Assembly (NCBI GenBank): GCA_017450105.1
Contig: JAFSXC010000109.1
Span: forward strand, 1-38,687
Direction: 5' to 3'
From: Lachnospiraceae bacterium
Lineage (GTDB): Bacteria; Bacillota; Clostridia; Lachnospirales; Lachnospiraceae
Length of the DNA: 38,687 nt
Shown here: piece by piece, positions 16,618 to 24,787 of the stretch
How the letters are laid out: each line of letters opens with the position of its first letter
Numbering within the stretch: the first letter of the stretch is position 1
The notes under the pieces: model-generated
The model's database searches: none
What the model was told of the DNA's origin: nothing
The model's input: the letters and a program-made list of their open reading frames with translations, nothing else
Position numbers and translations under genes: made by a program

Positions 16618-18081
16618 ATGATGGACGTGATAATTATCGGCGCCGGGGTGGTGGGCTGTGCCATCGCCAGGGAGCTCTCCCGCCATGAGGGAGAATTTAT
16701 GGTGCTTGAAAAAGCAGCGGATGTATGCGAAGGGACCAGCAAGGCCAACAGCGCCATCATCCACGGAGGCTATGACGCCGCGCCCGGAACCGCCAAAGCA
16801 AGGTTTAATGTGCGTGGCAATGCCATGATGGATGCCCTGTCAAAGGACCTGGACATCCCCTTCCGCCGTATCGGTTCTCTTGTTATCCAGACGCGCTCCC
16901 AGGAAAAGGAAGCGCTTCTTTCTCTTTTAAATAGAGGCGGGCGAAACGGCGTTAAGGATCTGCGCATCCTTGAAAAAGACGAGCTCTTCTCCATGGAACC
17001 GAATCTTTCGGAGGACGCTGAGAGAGCTCTTTTCTGCGCAAGCGGCAGTATCGTCTGCCCCTTTCATATGACCATTGCTCTGGCCGAGAACGCCGTACAG
17101 AACGGTACGGCCTTTTCTCTGTCTACAAGAGTTCTCTCTGTAAAAAGAAAGGATTCCTGTTATGTTGTGGAGACGGACCGGGGTGAATTTGAAACCCGTG
17201 CGGTCATCAATGCCGCCGGTGTATGGTCGGATGTATTCCATAATCAGGTTTCCGAGAAAAAGCTGTCCATTATCCCCCGCAAGGGAGAATATCTTCTGTT
17301 TGACAAAAGTGCTGGGTCCCATGTCTCGCACATCATTTTCCAGCTTCCCGGGAAAATGGGCAAGGGCGTACTCGTAACGCCGACGATCCACGGAAATCTC
17401 CTGGCGGGGCCGACTGCGATGGAAATCCCGGATCCCGAAGGCGTAAATACGACTTCGGAAGGACTTGCGGAGTTAAAGGAGAGAGCAATGCAATCCATTC
17501 GGGATCTGCCCTTTTCCTCTGTAATTACCTCCTTCGCGGGAGTCCGCGCACATGAGGCGGGCGGTGACTTTGTTGTAGGCGAGGCGGTGGATGCCCCCGG
17601 TTTTTTTGATGCTGCCGGGATCGAATCTCCGGGCCTGTCTTCTGCGCCGGCCATAGGAGAATACCTGGCCGGGCTTGTGGCTAAACGCCTGTCTTTACCT
17701 GAAAAAAAGAATTTTATCTCAACTCGGAAGGGAATACGGAATCCCTCCTCCCTCTCCATGGAGGAGCGGAATCTTCTGATCCGGGAAAAACCGGCCTACG
17801 GGAATATGATCTGCCGATGCGAGATGATTTCCGAAGGGGAAATTCTCGATGCGATCCACCGGCCTCTCGGCGCGAAAAGTCTGGACGCCGTAAAACGGAG
17901 AACACGCGCCGGCATGGGACGCTGTCAGGGAGGTTTTTGTTCTCCCAGAGTCATGGAGCTGCTGGAGAGAGAGCTTTCGACAGACGCTCTTTCGCTTACC
18001 AAAGCCGGCGGCGGCTCCTTCCTTCTGACCGGCAGGAATAAGGACGACATGGGAAAGGAGGCTTCCCATGACACGACATGA
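16618..18081 (+). CDS. FAD-dependent oxidoreductase with C-terminal [2Fe-2S] domain, GlpA-like
   Basis: Resembles the catalytic subunit of anaerobic glycerol-3-phosphate dehydrogenase and the related hydroxyglutarate oxidases. An N-terminal dinucleotide fold (VIIIGAGVVGCAIARELS) is followed by the DAO-type substrate domain. The C-terminal BFD-like iron-sulphur domain has C399, C401, C436 and C441. It probably oxidises glycerol-3-phosphate to dihydroxyacetone phosphate, but another 2-hydroxy acid or polyol phosphate is possible. It starts ATG ATG at 16618, with GAGGTG upstream. It overlaps the next gene by 14 nt and forms a tight set with the GlpB-like and DUF1667 genes. Confidence 0.88.
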   Translation: MMDVIIIGAGVVGCAIARELSRHEGEFMVLEKAADVCEGTSKANSAIIHGGYDAAPGTAKARFNVRGNAMMDALSKDLDIPFRRIGSLVIQTRSQEKEALLSLLNRGGRNGVKDLRILEKDELFSMEPNLSEDAERALFCASGSIVCPFHMTIALAENAVQNGTAFSLSTRVLSVKRKDSCYVVETDRGEFETRAVINAAGVWSDVFHNQVSEKKLSIIPRKGEYLLFDKSAGSHVSHIIFQLPGKMGKGVLVTPTIHGNLLAGPTAMEIPDPEGVNTTSEGLAELKERAMQSIRDLPFSSVITSFAGVRAHEAGGDFVVGEAVDAPGFFDAAGIESPGLSSAPAIGEYLAGLVAKRLSLPEKKNFISTRKGIRNPSSLSMEERNLLIREKPAYGNMICRCEMISEGEILDAIHRPLGAKSLDAVKRRTRAGMGRCQGGFCSPRVMELLERELSTDALSLTKAGGGSFLLTGRNKDDMGKEASHDTT

Positions 18082-19330
18082 TCTGATCATTATCGGAGGC
18101 GGACCCGCCGGCCTGGCCGCCGCTATCAGCGCCCGGGAAGCCGGCATAGAGGATATTCTGATCCTGGAGCGGGATAAAGAGCTCGGCGGGATTTTGAACC
18201 AGTGTATTCACAACGGCTTCGGTCTCCATACCTTTCAGGAGGAGCTCACAGGGCCGGAGTACGCGGCCCGTTTTATTGAAAAAGCTCAGGTCCTTTCGAT
18301 TCCGTACCTGTTAAATACCATGGTCATGAACATTTCCGGCGATCGGACCGTAACGGCCATGAACCGGACGGACGGGTTTTTTACGTTGGAGGCAGGCGCC
18401 ATCATCCTGGCCATGGGCTGTCGGGAACGGCCGCGCGGAGCCTTAAACATTCCCGGATTCCGGCCTGCCGGAATCTACAGCGCCGGGACCGCCCAGAGAC
18501 TTGTTAATATGGAAGGCTTCATGCCGGGGAAAGAGGTGGTAATCCTCGGCTCCGGCGACATCGGTCTCATCATGGCCAGACGCCTTACCCTGGAGGGGGC
18601 TCATGTAAAGGTCGTGGCGGAGCTCATGCCCTATTCCGGCGGGCTCAAGCGGAATATCGTACAATGCCTCGAGGATTTTTCCATCCCGCTGAAGCTCTCT
18701 CATACCGTTGTCGATATTGAGGGAAAAGAGCGGGTCAAAGCCGTCACCATTGCCCGGGTGGGACCGGACCGAAAGCCTGTTGCGGGCTCCGAAGAGCGGA
18801 TTCCCTGCGATACATTGCTTTTGTCCTGCGGGCTGATCCCGGAAAACGAGCTTTCCCGAAGCGCCGGAGTTGCGATCAGTCCGGTCACGAGCGGGCCCGT
18901 AGTAAATGAGAGCCTGGAAACATCCGTTCCCGGCATCTTTGCCTGCGGCAACGTGCTCCACGTCCACGACCTCGTGGACTATGTTTCGGAGGAAGCGGCT
19001 CAGGCCGGAAGGGCTGCGGCAAACCTGCTTCTTGGAGGCAGGAAACCGGCAGGACGCCCGGTCCGGGTCCTGACGAAAAACGGAGTCCGCTACACGGTAC
19101 CTTCGGAGATCCGGCCGGCTTCCATGGAAGAGACCTGTACCATCCGATTCCGGGTCGGTGATGTATACCGGAACAAAAGCATTGCCCTGTGGCTCGGAGG
19201 GAAGAAGGTCTATTCAAAAAAACGTCCGATAATGGCTCCGGGCGAGATGGAGCAGGTAATCCTGAAAAAGGAAGATCTGATAAAGGAAACCGACCTTGCC
19301 GAGATCACGGTTTCCCTGGAGGAGGGCTGA
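18068..19330 (+). CDS. FAD/NAD(P)-dependent oxidoreductase, GlpB-like partner
   Basis: Pyridine-nucleotide-disulphide-type flavoprotein of 420 residues. FAD-binding motif LIIIGGGPAGLAAAISA is at the N-terminus, a second nucleotide fold GSGDIGLIMARRL lies in the middle, and a closing FAD motif GIFACGNV comes later. The family-typical GGILNQCIHNGFG is near residue 40; its Cys may be redox active. It probably passes electrons from the upstream GlpA-like subunit to an acceptor. It overlaps the upstream gene by 14 nt and is followed 1 nt later by the DUF1667 gene, so the three products are likely made in equal amounts. Confidence 0.88.
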   Translation: MTRHDLIIIGGGPAGLAAAISAREAGIEDILILERDKELGGILNQCIHNGFGLHTFQEELTGPEYAARFIEKAQVLSIPYLLNTMVMNISGDRTVTAMNRTDGFFTLEAGAIILAMGCRERPRGALNIPGFRPAGIYSAGTAQRLVNMEGFMPGKEVVILGSGDIGLIMARRLTLEGAHVKVVAELMPYSGGLKRNIVQCLEDFSIPLKLSHTVVDIEGKERVKAVTIARVGPDRKPVAGSEERIPCDTLLLSCGLIPENELSRSAGVAISPVTSGPVVNESLETSVPGIFACGNVLHVHDLVDYVSEEAAQAGRAAANLLLGGRKPAGRPVRVLTKNGVRYTVPSEIRPASMEETCTIRFRVGDVYRNKSIALWLGGKKVYSKKRPIMAPGEMEQVILKKEDLIKETDLAEITVSLEEG

Positions 19331-19331
19331 A

Positions 19332-19709
19332 ATGGAGGAAAGAAAACTGACCTGTATCGGCTGTCCTCTCGGATGCCTGATTACGGTTACCATCGAAAAC
19401 AATGAGATAACCGGCATTACCGGAAATACCTGCAAGCGCGGGGAGATCTACGCGGGGAAGGAGGTAACAAACCCCACCCGTATCGTCACCTCCTCCGTGG
19501 AGGTTACCGGGGGCACAAAGCCCATCGTATCCGTAAAGACCGCATCGGATATACCGAAGGGTAAAATCTTCGAGGTGATGAAGAGTCTGAAGGGAATAAC
19601 CGTGGCTGCCCCGGTCCGGATCAAGGATGTGATCCTTGCTGATGCCGCCGGAACAGGCGTCAGCATCATTGCAACAAAAAATGTGGAAAAAATAGAGATT
19701 GGAGATTGA
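19332..19709 (+). CDS. DUF1667 small cysteine protein
   Basis: A 125-residue soluble protein with C8, C11, C15 and C34 (pattern C-x2-C-x3-C-x18-C), which suggests an iron-sulphur or metal site. DUF1667 proteins are almost always encoded with GlpA/GlpB-like flavoproteins and are thought to be their third, electron-carrying subunit; this role is inferred from context. ATG 19332 is chosen because it follows GGAGGAGGGCTGAA. The frame is open further upstream inside the previous gene but without a better site. Confidence 0.87.
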   Translation: MEERKLTCIGCPLGCLITVTIENNEITGITGNTCKRGEIYAGKEVTNPTRIVTSSVEVTGGTKPIVSVKTASDIPKGKIFEVMKSLKGITVAAPVRIKDVILADAAGTGVSIIATKNVEKIEIGD

Positions 19710-19712
19710 AAA

Positions 19713-20237
19713 ATGAAAAAAATCGAAGACTATGTAAGAACCATACCGGATTATCCGGAACCGGGTATCATGTTCCGGGATGTAACCAGTATCCTGCAGG
19801 ATGCAGACGGCCTCCAGCTTGCGATCAACTCCATGCTGGACGAGATCCGCGATCTGGATTTTGATGTGATCGCCGGAGCGGAATCCCGGGGCTTCATCTT
19901 CGGGATGCCTCTGGCCTATGCGCTGAAAAAGCCCTTCGCCCTGATCCGGAAGGCAGGTAAGCTCCCCTGTGAGACGGTATCCGCGGAATATGCGCTGGAA
20001 TACGGTACGGCCAAGATTGAGATGCACAAGGACTCGATCAAGAAGGGTCAGAAGGTGGTGCTTGTGGATGACCTCATCGCCACCGGCGGAACCATCGCCG
20101 CGGCTGCAGGTCTCGTGGAAAGTCTCGGCGGAGAGATCGTCCGGATCGTTTTCCTCATGGAGCTGGCCGGCTTAAAGGGCAGAGAAAAGCTGCCTCAGTA
20201 TGATGTTCGTTCGGTCATCTGCTACGAGGGGAAATAA
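19713..20237 (+). CDS. apt: Adenine phosphoribosyltransferase
   Basis: Purine salvage: adenine plus PRPP gives AMP. At 174 residues it is of normal length. The early family motif IPDYPEPGIMFRDVTSIL (11-28) and AGAESRGFIFG (55-64) match Apt, and the PRPP loop VVLVDDLIATGGT is at 115-127. The ATG at 19713 follows GGAGATTGAAAA, 3 nt after the DUF1667 stop. In many Firmicutes apt stands near relA or recJ, so this placement between a redox set and an aminopeptidase looks lineage-specific. Confidence 0.96.
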   Translation: MKKIEDYVRTIPDYPEPGIMFRDVTSILQDADGLQLAINSMLDEIRDLDFDVIAGAESRGFIFGMPLAYALKKPFALIRKAGKLPCETVSAEYALEYGTAKIEMHKDSIKKGQKVVLVDDLIATGGTIAAAAGLVESLGGEIVRIVFLMELAGLKGREKLPQYDVRSVICYEGK

Positions 20238-20238
20238 A

Positions 20239-22047
20239 ATGGCTTTAAGCATCCGGGAAAAACTCGCCCTTCTTCGGGAAAAAATGAAGGAAGCCGGCAT
20301 CGATGCCTGGCTGGTTGTTACCGATGACTATCATGCCTCAGAATACGTCAGTCCTCATTTTCAGTGTCGGGCTTTTCTGACAGGCTTTGACGGATCCGCA
20401 GGAACTGCTTTGATCATGCAGGATTCTGCCGCTTTATGGACGGATGGAAGGTATTTTCTCCAGGCTGAAGACCAGCTAAAGGACACCGGGATCGATCTGA
20501 TGAAAATGGGGGAGAAGGAGGTTTTGACTATTGAAGACTATCTTTCCCAGACGCTTTCCGACGGTCAGATCCTGGGCTTTGACGGGCGAACGGTAAGTAC
20601 GGAGCTGTACCGAAAGATCCAAAAGAAGTGCATAAAACGTATCCGGTATTCGATGGACCGGGATTTATGCGGCGAGATCTGGGAAGCTCGTCCTGCCTTG
20701 ATTCACAACCCGGTTTTCGAGTTGGATTTATGTTACGCAGGGCGTTCAAGAGCGGATAAAATAAGCGAGATCAGGCAAAAAATGTCCGATAAAGAGGTCG
20801 ACGCTACAGTTATCTCCTCTCTGGATGATATTGCCTGGCTCTTAAACCTGCGGGGAAACGACATTCCCTGCAATCCGGTTTTTCTATCCTATCTGATCCT
20901 GAAAAAAGAGCAGGTGCTGCTCTATGCCGGGCCGGAGGCGGTTCCGGAGCCTTTGAAGAAGGAATTGGAAGCTGAAAATATACTTCTTCGGAAGTATGAT
21001 TCCTTCTTTGCAGAGCTTCCCTCTGAGGTTCGGGGGCAGCGGGTATTCTTCGATCCGAAGCGATGCAGTGCAGCCATCACCTCCTCTTTACAGGCGGCTG
21101 CTCATCTGGTCGAGGGAGAGAATCTGACGCTTCTTCCGAAGGCCCTGAAGAATGAGACAGAGCTGAACAATATGCGCCTGGCCCACAAAAAGGATGCGGT
21201 CGCGATGATCCGTTTTATGCGGTGGCTCAATACCCATATCGGGAAGGAGCGGATCACGGAGCGGAGCGCTTCCTCCCGGCTCGAGGAGTTTCGGCGTGAG
21301 GGTACGCATTACTATGGCGAAAGCTTTGCTCCCATCGCAGGCTTCCGGGAGCACGGCGCCATTATCCACTACGAAGCCACCGAGGAGAGCGATGCAGAGC
21401 TTTATCCGGACAGCTTTCTGCTCCTGGACACCGGAGGGCAGTATCTCGAGGGCACTACAGACATTACCAGGACAATCCCTCTGGGAGCATTAGATAAAGA
21501 TCAAAAAATCCGCTACACACTTGTACTAAAGGGGAATTTAGACCTCGCCGACGCGCATTTTCCCTCCGGGGTCAGCGGGATCCAGCTCGATTGTCTTGCC
21601 AGAAAAGCCTTATGGGACCACGGTTATGACTATAACCACGGTACCGGCCACGGCGTGGGATATTTTCTGAACGTACACGAGGGCCCACAGGGCATACGTA
21701 ACCGCCTTCCGGAGAAAAAATCCGATGCTCCCGCGCTGGAGCCGGGAATGATTTTATCGAATGAGCCCGGGCTGTATCTGCCCGGGGAATACGGAATCAG
21801 GCTGGAAAACCTGATGGCCGTTGTTCCGGATCAAACCACCGGTTTCGGTGAGTTCTACCGGTTTGAAACCCTGACACTTGTTCCCTTTGCCATGGAAGCC
21901 ATTGAATGGTCCATGCTTACGGAGCGGGAAAGGGAGCTTCTGAAAACCTACCATGAAAGGATACTGAATGAGATCGGACCCGAGCTCCCCGATAAGGATC
22001 TGGAATGGCTTAAAGAAAAACTAGACACGGAGGAATTAGCCAAATGA
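20239..22047 (+). CDS. Aminopeptidase P family protein (Xaa-Pro aminopeptidase, M24)
   Basis: Cytosolic dinuclear metallopeptidase that removes N-terminal residues preceding proline. It is 602 residues long, the three-domain form. Two creatinase-like N-terminal domains come first, with the typical DAWLVVTDDYHASEYV. The M24 catalytic domain follows. Metal ligands are seen in LLDTGGQYLEGTTDITRT (two Asp), HGTGHGVGYFLNVHEGP (His), LSNEPGLY (Glu) and YGIRLEN (Glu), so it should be active. ATG 20239 is preferred, 1 nt after the apt stop with GAGGGG upstream. It overlaps the next gene by 4 nt (ATGA). Confidence 0.94.
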   Translation: MALSIREKLALLREKMKEAGIDAWLVVTDDYHASEYVSPHFQCRAFLTGFDGSAGTALIMQDSAALWTDGRYFLQAEDQLKDTGIDLMKMGEKEVLTIEDYLSQTLSDGQILGFDGRTVSTELYRKIQKKCIKRIRYSMDRDLCGEIWEARPALIHNPVFELDLCYAGRSRADKISEIRQKMSDKEVDATVISSLDDIAWLLNLRGNDIPCNPVFLSYLILKKEQVLLYAGPEAVPEPLKKELEAENILLRKYDSFFAELPSEVRGQRVFFDPKRCSAAITSSLQAAAHLVEGENLTLLPKALKNETELNNMRLAHKKDAVAMIRFMRWLNTHIGKERITERSASSRLEEFRREGTHYYGESFAPIAGFREHGAIIHYEATEESDAELYPDSFLLLDTGGQYLEGTTDITRTIPLGALDKDQKIRYTLVLKGNLDLADAHFPSGVSGIQLDCLARKALWDHGYDYNHGTGHGVGYFLNVHEGPQGIRNRLPEKKSDAPALEPGMILSNEPGLYLPGEYGIRLENLMAVVPDQTTGFGEFYRFETLTLVPFAMEAIEWSMLTERERELLKTYHERILNEIGPELPDKDLEWLKEKLDTEELAK

Positions 22048-22541
22048 GTATTTTTGAAAACTCGGTTATGATCAAGGCCAGACGGTCTCCGATGAATATT
22101 TTCTGTACTGCCCTTCTGGGCTGCCTGACAGGAGCCTTCCTTATCTGTGCTCTCCTGTTCCACCCCTTCTTCATTTTCGGGGTGTTCGGCAGTGCTGCGG
22201 GCTTCTATGCCATGCTTAAATACGGGGATCTGGAGTATGAATACATCTGGATCGAAGGCCAGTTGGATGTGGACCGGATTTATGGGAAGGCCCGTCGGAA
22301 AACCGTGGCCAGGATCGATGCCGAAGAGATCATGCTGATCGCTCCCGAGGGAGATTCTGAATTAAGGCACTATGAGCAGGAGGCTTCGAGACGCCCCAAC
22401 TGCTCCTCCCGGATCCCCGGGGTAAAAAAATGGAAGATTGTCTATAAGGGTTCCAGAGGGATCGAGGTCATTACCTTTGAACCCGATCAGAATATTCTGG
22501 ATCTGATGAAGATCAGAAACGGAGGAAAGATCCATGGATAA
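22044..22541 (+). CDS. Small membrane protein, DUF6106-like
   Basis: A 165-residue protein of unknown function. Two hydrophobic segments (about 19-37 and 40-56) near the N-terminus form a hairpin anchor, and the rest is a soluble domain rich in charged residues with YIWIEGQLDVDRIYGKARRK near its start. It resembles the DUF6106 proteins common in Lachnospiraceae; I am only moderately sure of that. It overlaps the aminopeptidase stop by 4 nt and murI by 8 nt, so all three genes are translationally coupled. Confidence 0.75.
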   Translation: MSIFENSVMIKARRSPMNIFCTALLGCLTGAFLICALLFHPFFIFGVFGSAAGFYAMLKYGDLEYEYIWIEGQLDVDRIYGKARRKTVARIDAEEIMLIAPEGDSELRHYEQEASRRPNCSSRIPGVKKWKIVYKGSRGIEVITFEPDQNILDLMKIRNGGKIHG

Positions 22542-23319
22542 GAAAAATGCGCCGATAGGCGTCTTTGATTCCGGCGTAGGAGGGATTTCGGTCCTGAAAA
22601 CGATGACCGTCCTTCTCCCGCACGAGGACTTTATCTACTACGCGGATTCCGCTCATGCTCCCTATGGAACGAAAACAGCCGCGGAGGTACAGCGGCTGTC
22701 TCTTGATATTACCAAAAGACTTCTTTCCAAAGGCGCGAAAGCCATTGTTGTAGCCTGCAATACGGCCACCAGCGTAAGCATATCCATGCTCCGGAAGGAG
22801 TTTTCTACGCTGCCCATTATCGGGATCGAGCCCGCCCTTAAGCCGGCTGCGCTTTCGCTTCCTCATCCCAGAATCCTGGTGCTTGCGACTCCCATGACCA
22901 TCCGGGAGGAAAAATTTCATGACCTGTTCGTGCGCTTCGATACCGAAGCCGAGATCAGCGCCCTTCCCTGTCCTGAGCTGGTAGAGCTCGTTGAGGCCGG
23001 GAAGCTGCAGGGCTCCGAGGTTGATCAGGTCCTGTTTGATAAGCTCTCCCCCTTCGATGGTTCTGTGGACGCGGTCGTTCTCGGCTGTACCCATTACCCC
23101 TTTCTGAAGGAAGCCATTCGCCGCGTTTTCCGGCATGAGGTGACGCTCTATGACGGGGCCCTCGGCACCGCAAAGGAGCTCAGGAACCGGCTTGCCCAAA
23201 GGGAGCTTCTCACTAACAGGACAGCTAACGGAAAAGTGGTCATGGAAAACAGCCTCGGAGAGGCCGAGGCTGCTTTATCCGAAAAGCTTTATTCTCTTTT
23301 TTCTCCGGATATGGAGTAA
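22534..23319 (+). CDS. murI: Glutamate racemase
   Basis: Makes D-glutamate for peptidoglycan. The 261 residues include IGVFDSGVGGISVL with D12, the first catalytic Cys in VVACNTATS (C75) and the second in VVLGCTHYPF (C186). All are in the expected places. The ATG at 22534 follows GGAGGAAAGATCC inside the end of the upstream gene. It converges with the gene on the other strand, with only 13 nt between the stops. A terminator-like 9-bp hairpin (23250-23272) lies inside the murI coding sequence rather than after it. Confidence 0.96.
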   Translation: MDKKNAPIGVFDSGVGGISVLKTMTVLLPHEDFIYYADSAHAPYGTKTAAEVQRLSLDITKRLLSKGAKAIVVACNTATSVSISMLRKEFSTLPIIGIEPALKPAALSLPHPRILVLATPMTIREEKFHDLFVRFDTEAEISALPCPELVELVEAGKLQGSEVDQVLFDKLSPFDGSVDAVVLGCTHYPFLKEAIRRVFRHEVTLYDGALGTAKELRNRLAQRELLTNRTANGKVVMENSLGEAEAALSEKLYSLFSPDME

Positions 23320-23332
23320 TCCTGTCGTCCGC

Positions 23333-23821
23333 CTAATCTATCCCGGGGAGGATCCGGTCCTCCTCGTTCTGGCTGGGCATCGCCGACAACGGCGGTTCCG
23401 AAGCATCCAGCCGGATCTTGCTGTTTCCGTTTCTCGCCCCCTCCAGGATCAGGAGCCACAGCGTATGAAGCTTATCTGTCAGGACAGCGGAATTTTCCAC
23501 ATTATATGGAGCCAGAAAATCGAGCTGGAACAGGCGCATACCGTCCGGTGCCATAAACAGAAGATTATTGGTATTTACCTCATCTCCACAGGTTTTGATC
23601 AGCTCATAGCTGATCAGGTGGAAGGGATTCCCCAGATATTTACAGGTAAAATTCGTATAGCACTCATCAATGGTCCAAATTTTACCATCCTCTTCAATAT
23701 GGTCCTTCAGCGCATCGTCCATATGCTCTGTCGTCTGTAACGTTACATCCCACTCCTGAGTTCCTTTTTTTGTCCGACTGATCAAATCGTCCAACTGCAC
23801 GGCTAACGCTTTTGGCTGCAT
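23333..23821 (-). CDS. Hypothetical cytosolic protein
   Basis: A 162-residue acidic protein of unknown function. No signal peptide, membrane segment or familiar motif can be seen. The middle (IWTIDECYTNFTCKYLGNPF, then LISYELIKTCGDEVNTNNLL) looks like a mixed alpha/beta fold. I believe similar short proteins occur in other Lachnospiraceae but cannot name a family. A good ribosome binding site (GGAGGTAGATT) and its own promoter support it as a real gene. It converges on murI. Confidence 0.75.
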   Translation of the reverse strand: MQPKALAVQLDDLISRTKKGTQEWDVTLQTTEHMDDALKDHIEEDGKIWTIDECYTNFTCKYLGNPFHLISYELIKTCGDEVNTNNLLFMAPDGMRLFQLDFLAPYNVENSAVLTDKLHTLWLLILEGARNGNSKIRLDASEPPLSAMPSQNEEDRILPGID

Positions 23822-23841
23822 AATCTACCTCCGATGGCTTT

Positions 23842-23870
23842 ATTATACCCCTTTCGCCCTGAATATCCAA
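23842..23870 (-). promoter_or_regulatory. Promoter of the hypothetical gene at 23333-23821
   Basis: TTGGAT (23865-23870), a 17-nt spacer and TATAAT (23842-23847) give a short 5' leader of about 14 nt that still contains GGAGG. The surrounding gap (23822-23932) shows no convincing terminator for the vWA operon. Confidence 0.6.
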
Positions 23871-23932
23871 CAGGGGAATCGGTCTTACCCCGGAAAAAAT
23901 TCCAAAGGGTTACTGTTCACACGTTCTGCGCT

Positions 23933-24787
23933 TCACAGCTTACCTGCGCTGTCCTTATGGGGAGGGATGCCGCTTCGCGGGCCGAGGAAGGACGCGATCT
24001 CCTCACGGTTCATATAGCCTGCATTGGGAAGCGTCCCCCGCCTTTTACGGTGCCGTATCAACGCAGTCACAAGCAGGAGAAATGCTCCCTCCACCACCCC
24101 AAGGCCCAGAAAAAGAAATCCCCTTATGCTGTTCTGTCGCGAATTTTGTATGGAAAGCCTGCGCAGATAATCCTCCTGTCCGTATGCCATCCAGTCCCCG
24201 GTTCCATGGACCAGCCGTTCCAGCTCTGTATTTTCATTTCCCGTCAAAGCGAGAACATTGACCCGGATCCCCTTTTCATATAGTTCTTTACATACTGAGT
24301 CCGGAATTTCCCTCGCCCCCTCCTTTGCATCTGTCAGTAGGAGGATTTCCCGGTCGCTTCCGTCGTTCTCGCTTATCAGGATTTCTTCTGCCATGGACAG
24401 GCCCCGGGAGATATCCGTTTTCCCCCACGCACTCACCTCTGCGAGCTCCTTAAGGATTGATTCATACATGGAAGTCAGGGGTATCCGTTCAGCGGGCCGA
24501 TCGGAAAAGGTGACCAAAGCGGTGCGTGTTCCCTCCTTAAGCGAATAGAGACAGGTCCAGATGCCTTCCACTCCCTTCTGAAGCGGCTCCCCCGCCATAC
24601 TCGTACTGGTATCCAGGAGGAAGACGAGCGATCGCCCATTCTCATGGGCAAAAAGCTTCGTCCCCTGAAAAAGGCCGAGATTCAAAAGGATAATCAAAAG
24701 CAGGATCCTGACAGGTGCTCCAAACGGCCGCCTGTCTTTTTTTCTCAGGGACGTTTTCTTCAGATAAACCGTATACTCCTTACTCAT
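23933..24787 (-). CDS. Membrane-anchored von Willebrand factor A domain protein
   Basis: A 284-residue protein with a basic N-terminus, a first membrane segment (about 26-44), an external vWA domain (about 52-210), a second membrane segment (about 222-244) and a basic cytosolic tail. The metal-ion-dependent adhesion site is complete: D59, S61 and S63 of DTSTS, T124 and D153. It should therefore bind a divalent ion and a ligand. Its ATG overlaps the kinase stop by 4 nt (ATGA), so the two are coupled. Together with the kinase ectodomain it may form a surface sensor; that role is inferred. Confidence 0.88.
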   Translation of the reverse strand: MSKEYTVYLKKTSLRKKDRRPFGAPVRILLLIILLNLGLFQGTKLFAHENGRSLVFLLDTSTSMAGEPLQKGVEGIWTCLYSLKEGTRTALVTFSDRPAERIPLTSMYESILKELAEVSAWGKTDISRGLSMAEEILISENDGSDREILLLTDAKEGAREIPDSVCKELYEKGIRVNVLALTGNENTELERLVHGTGDWMAYGQEDYLRRLSIQNSRQNSIRGFLFLGLGVVEGAFLLLVTALIRHRKRRGTLPNAGYMNREEIASFLGPRSGIPPHKDSAGKL

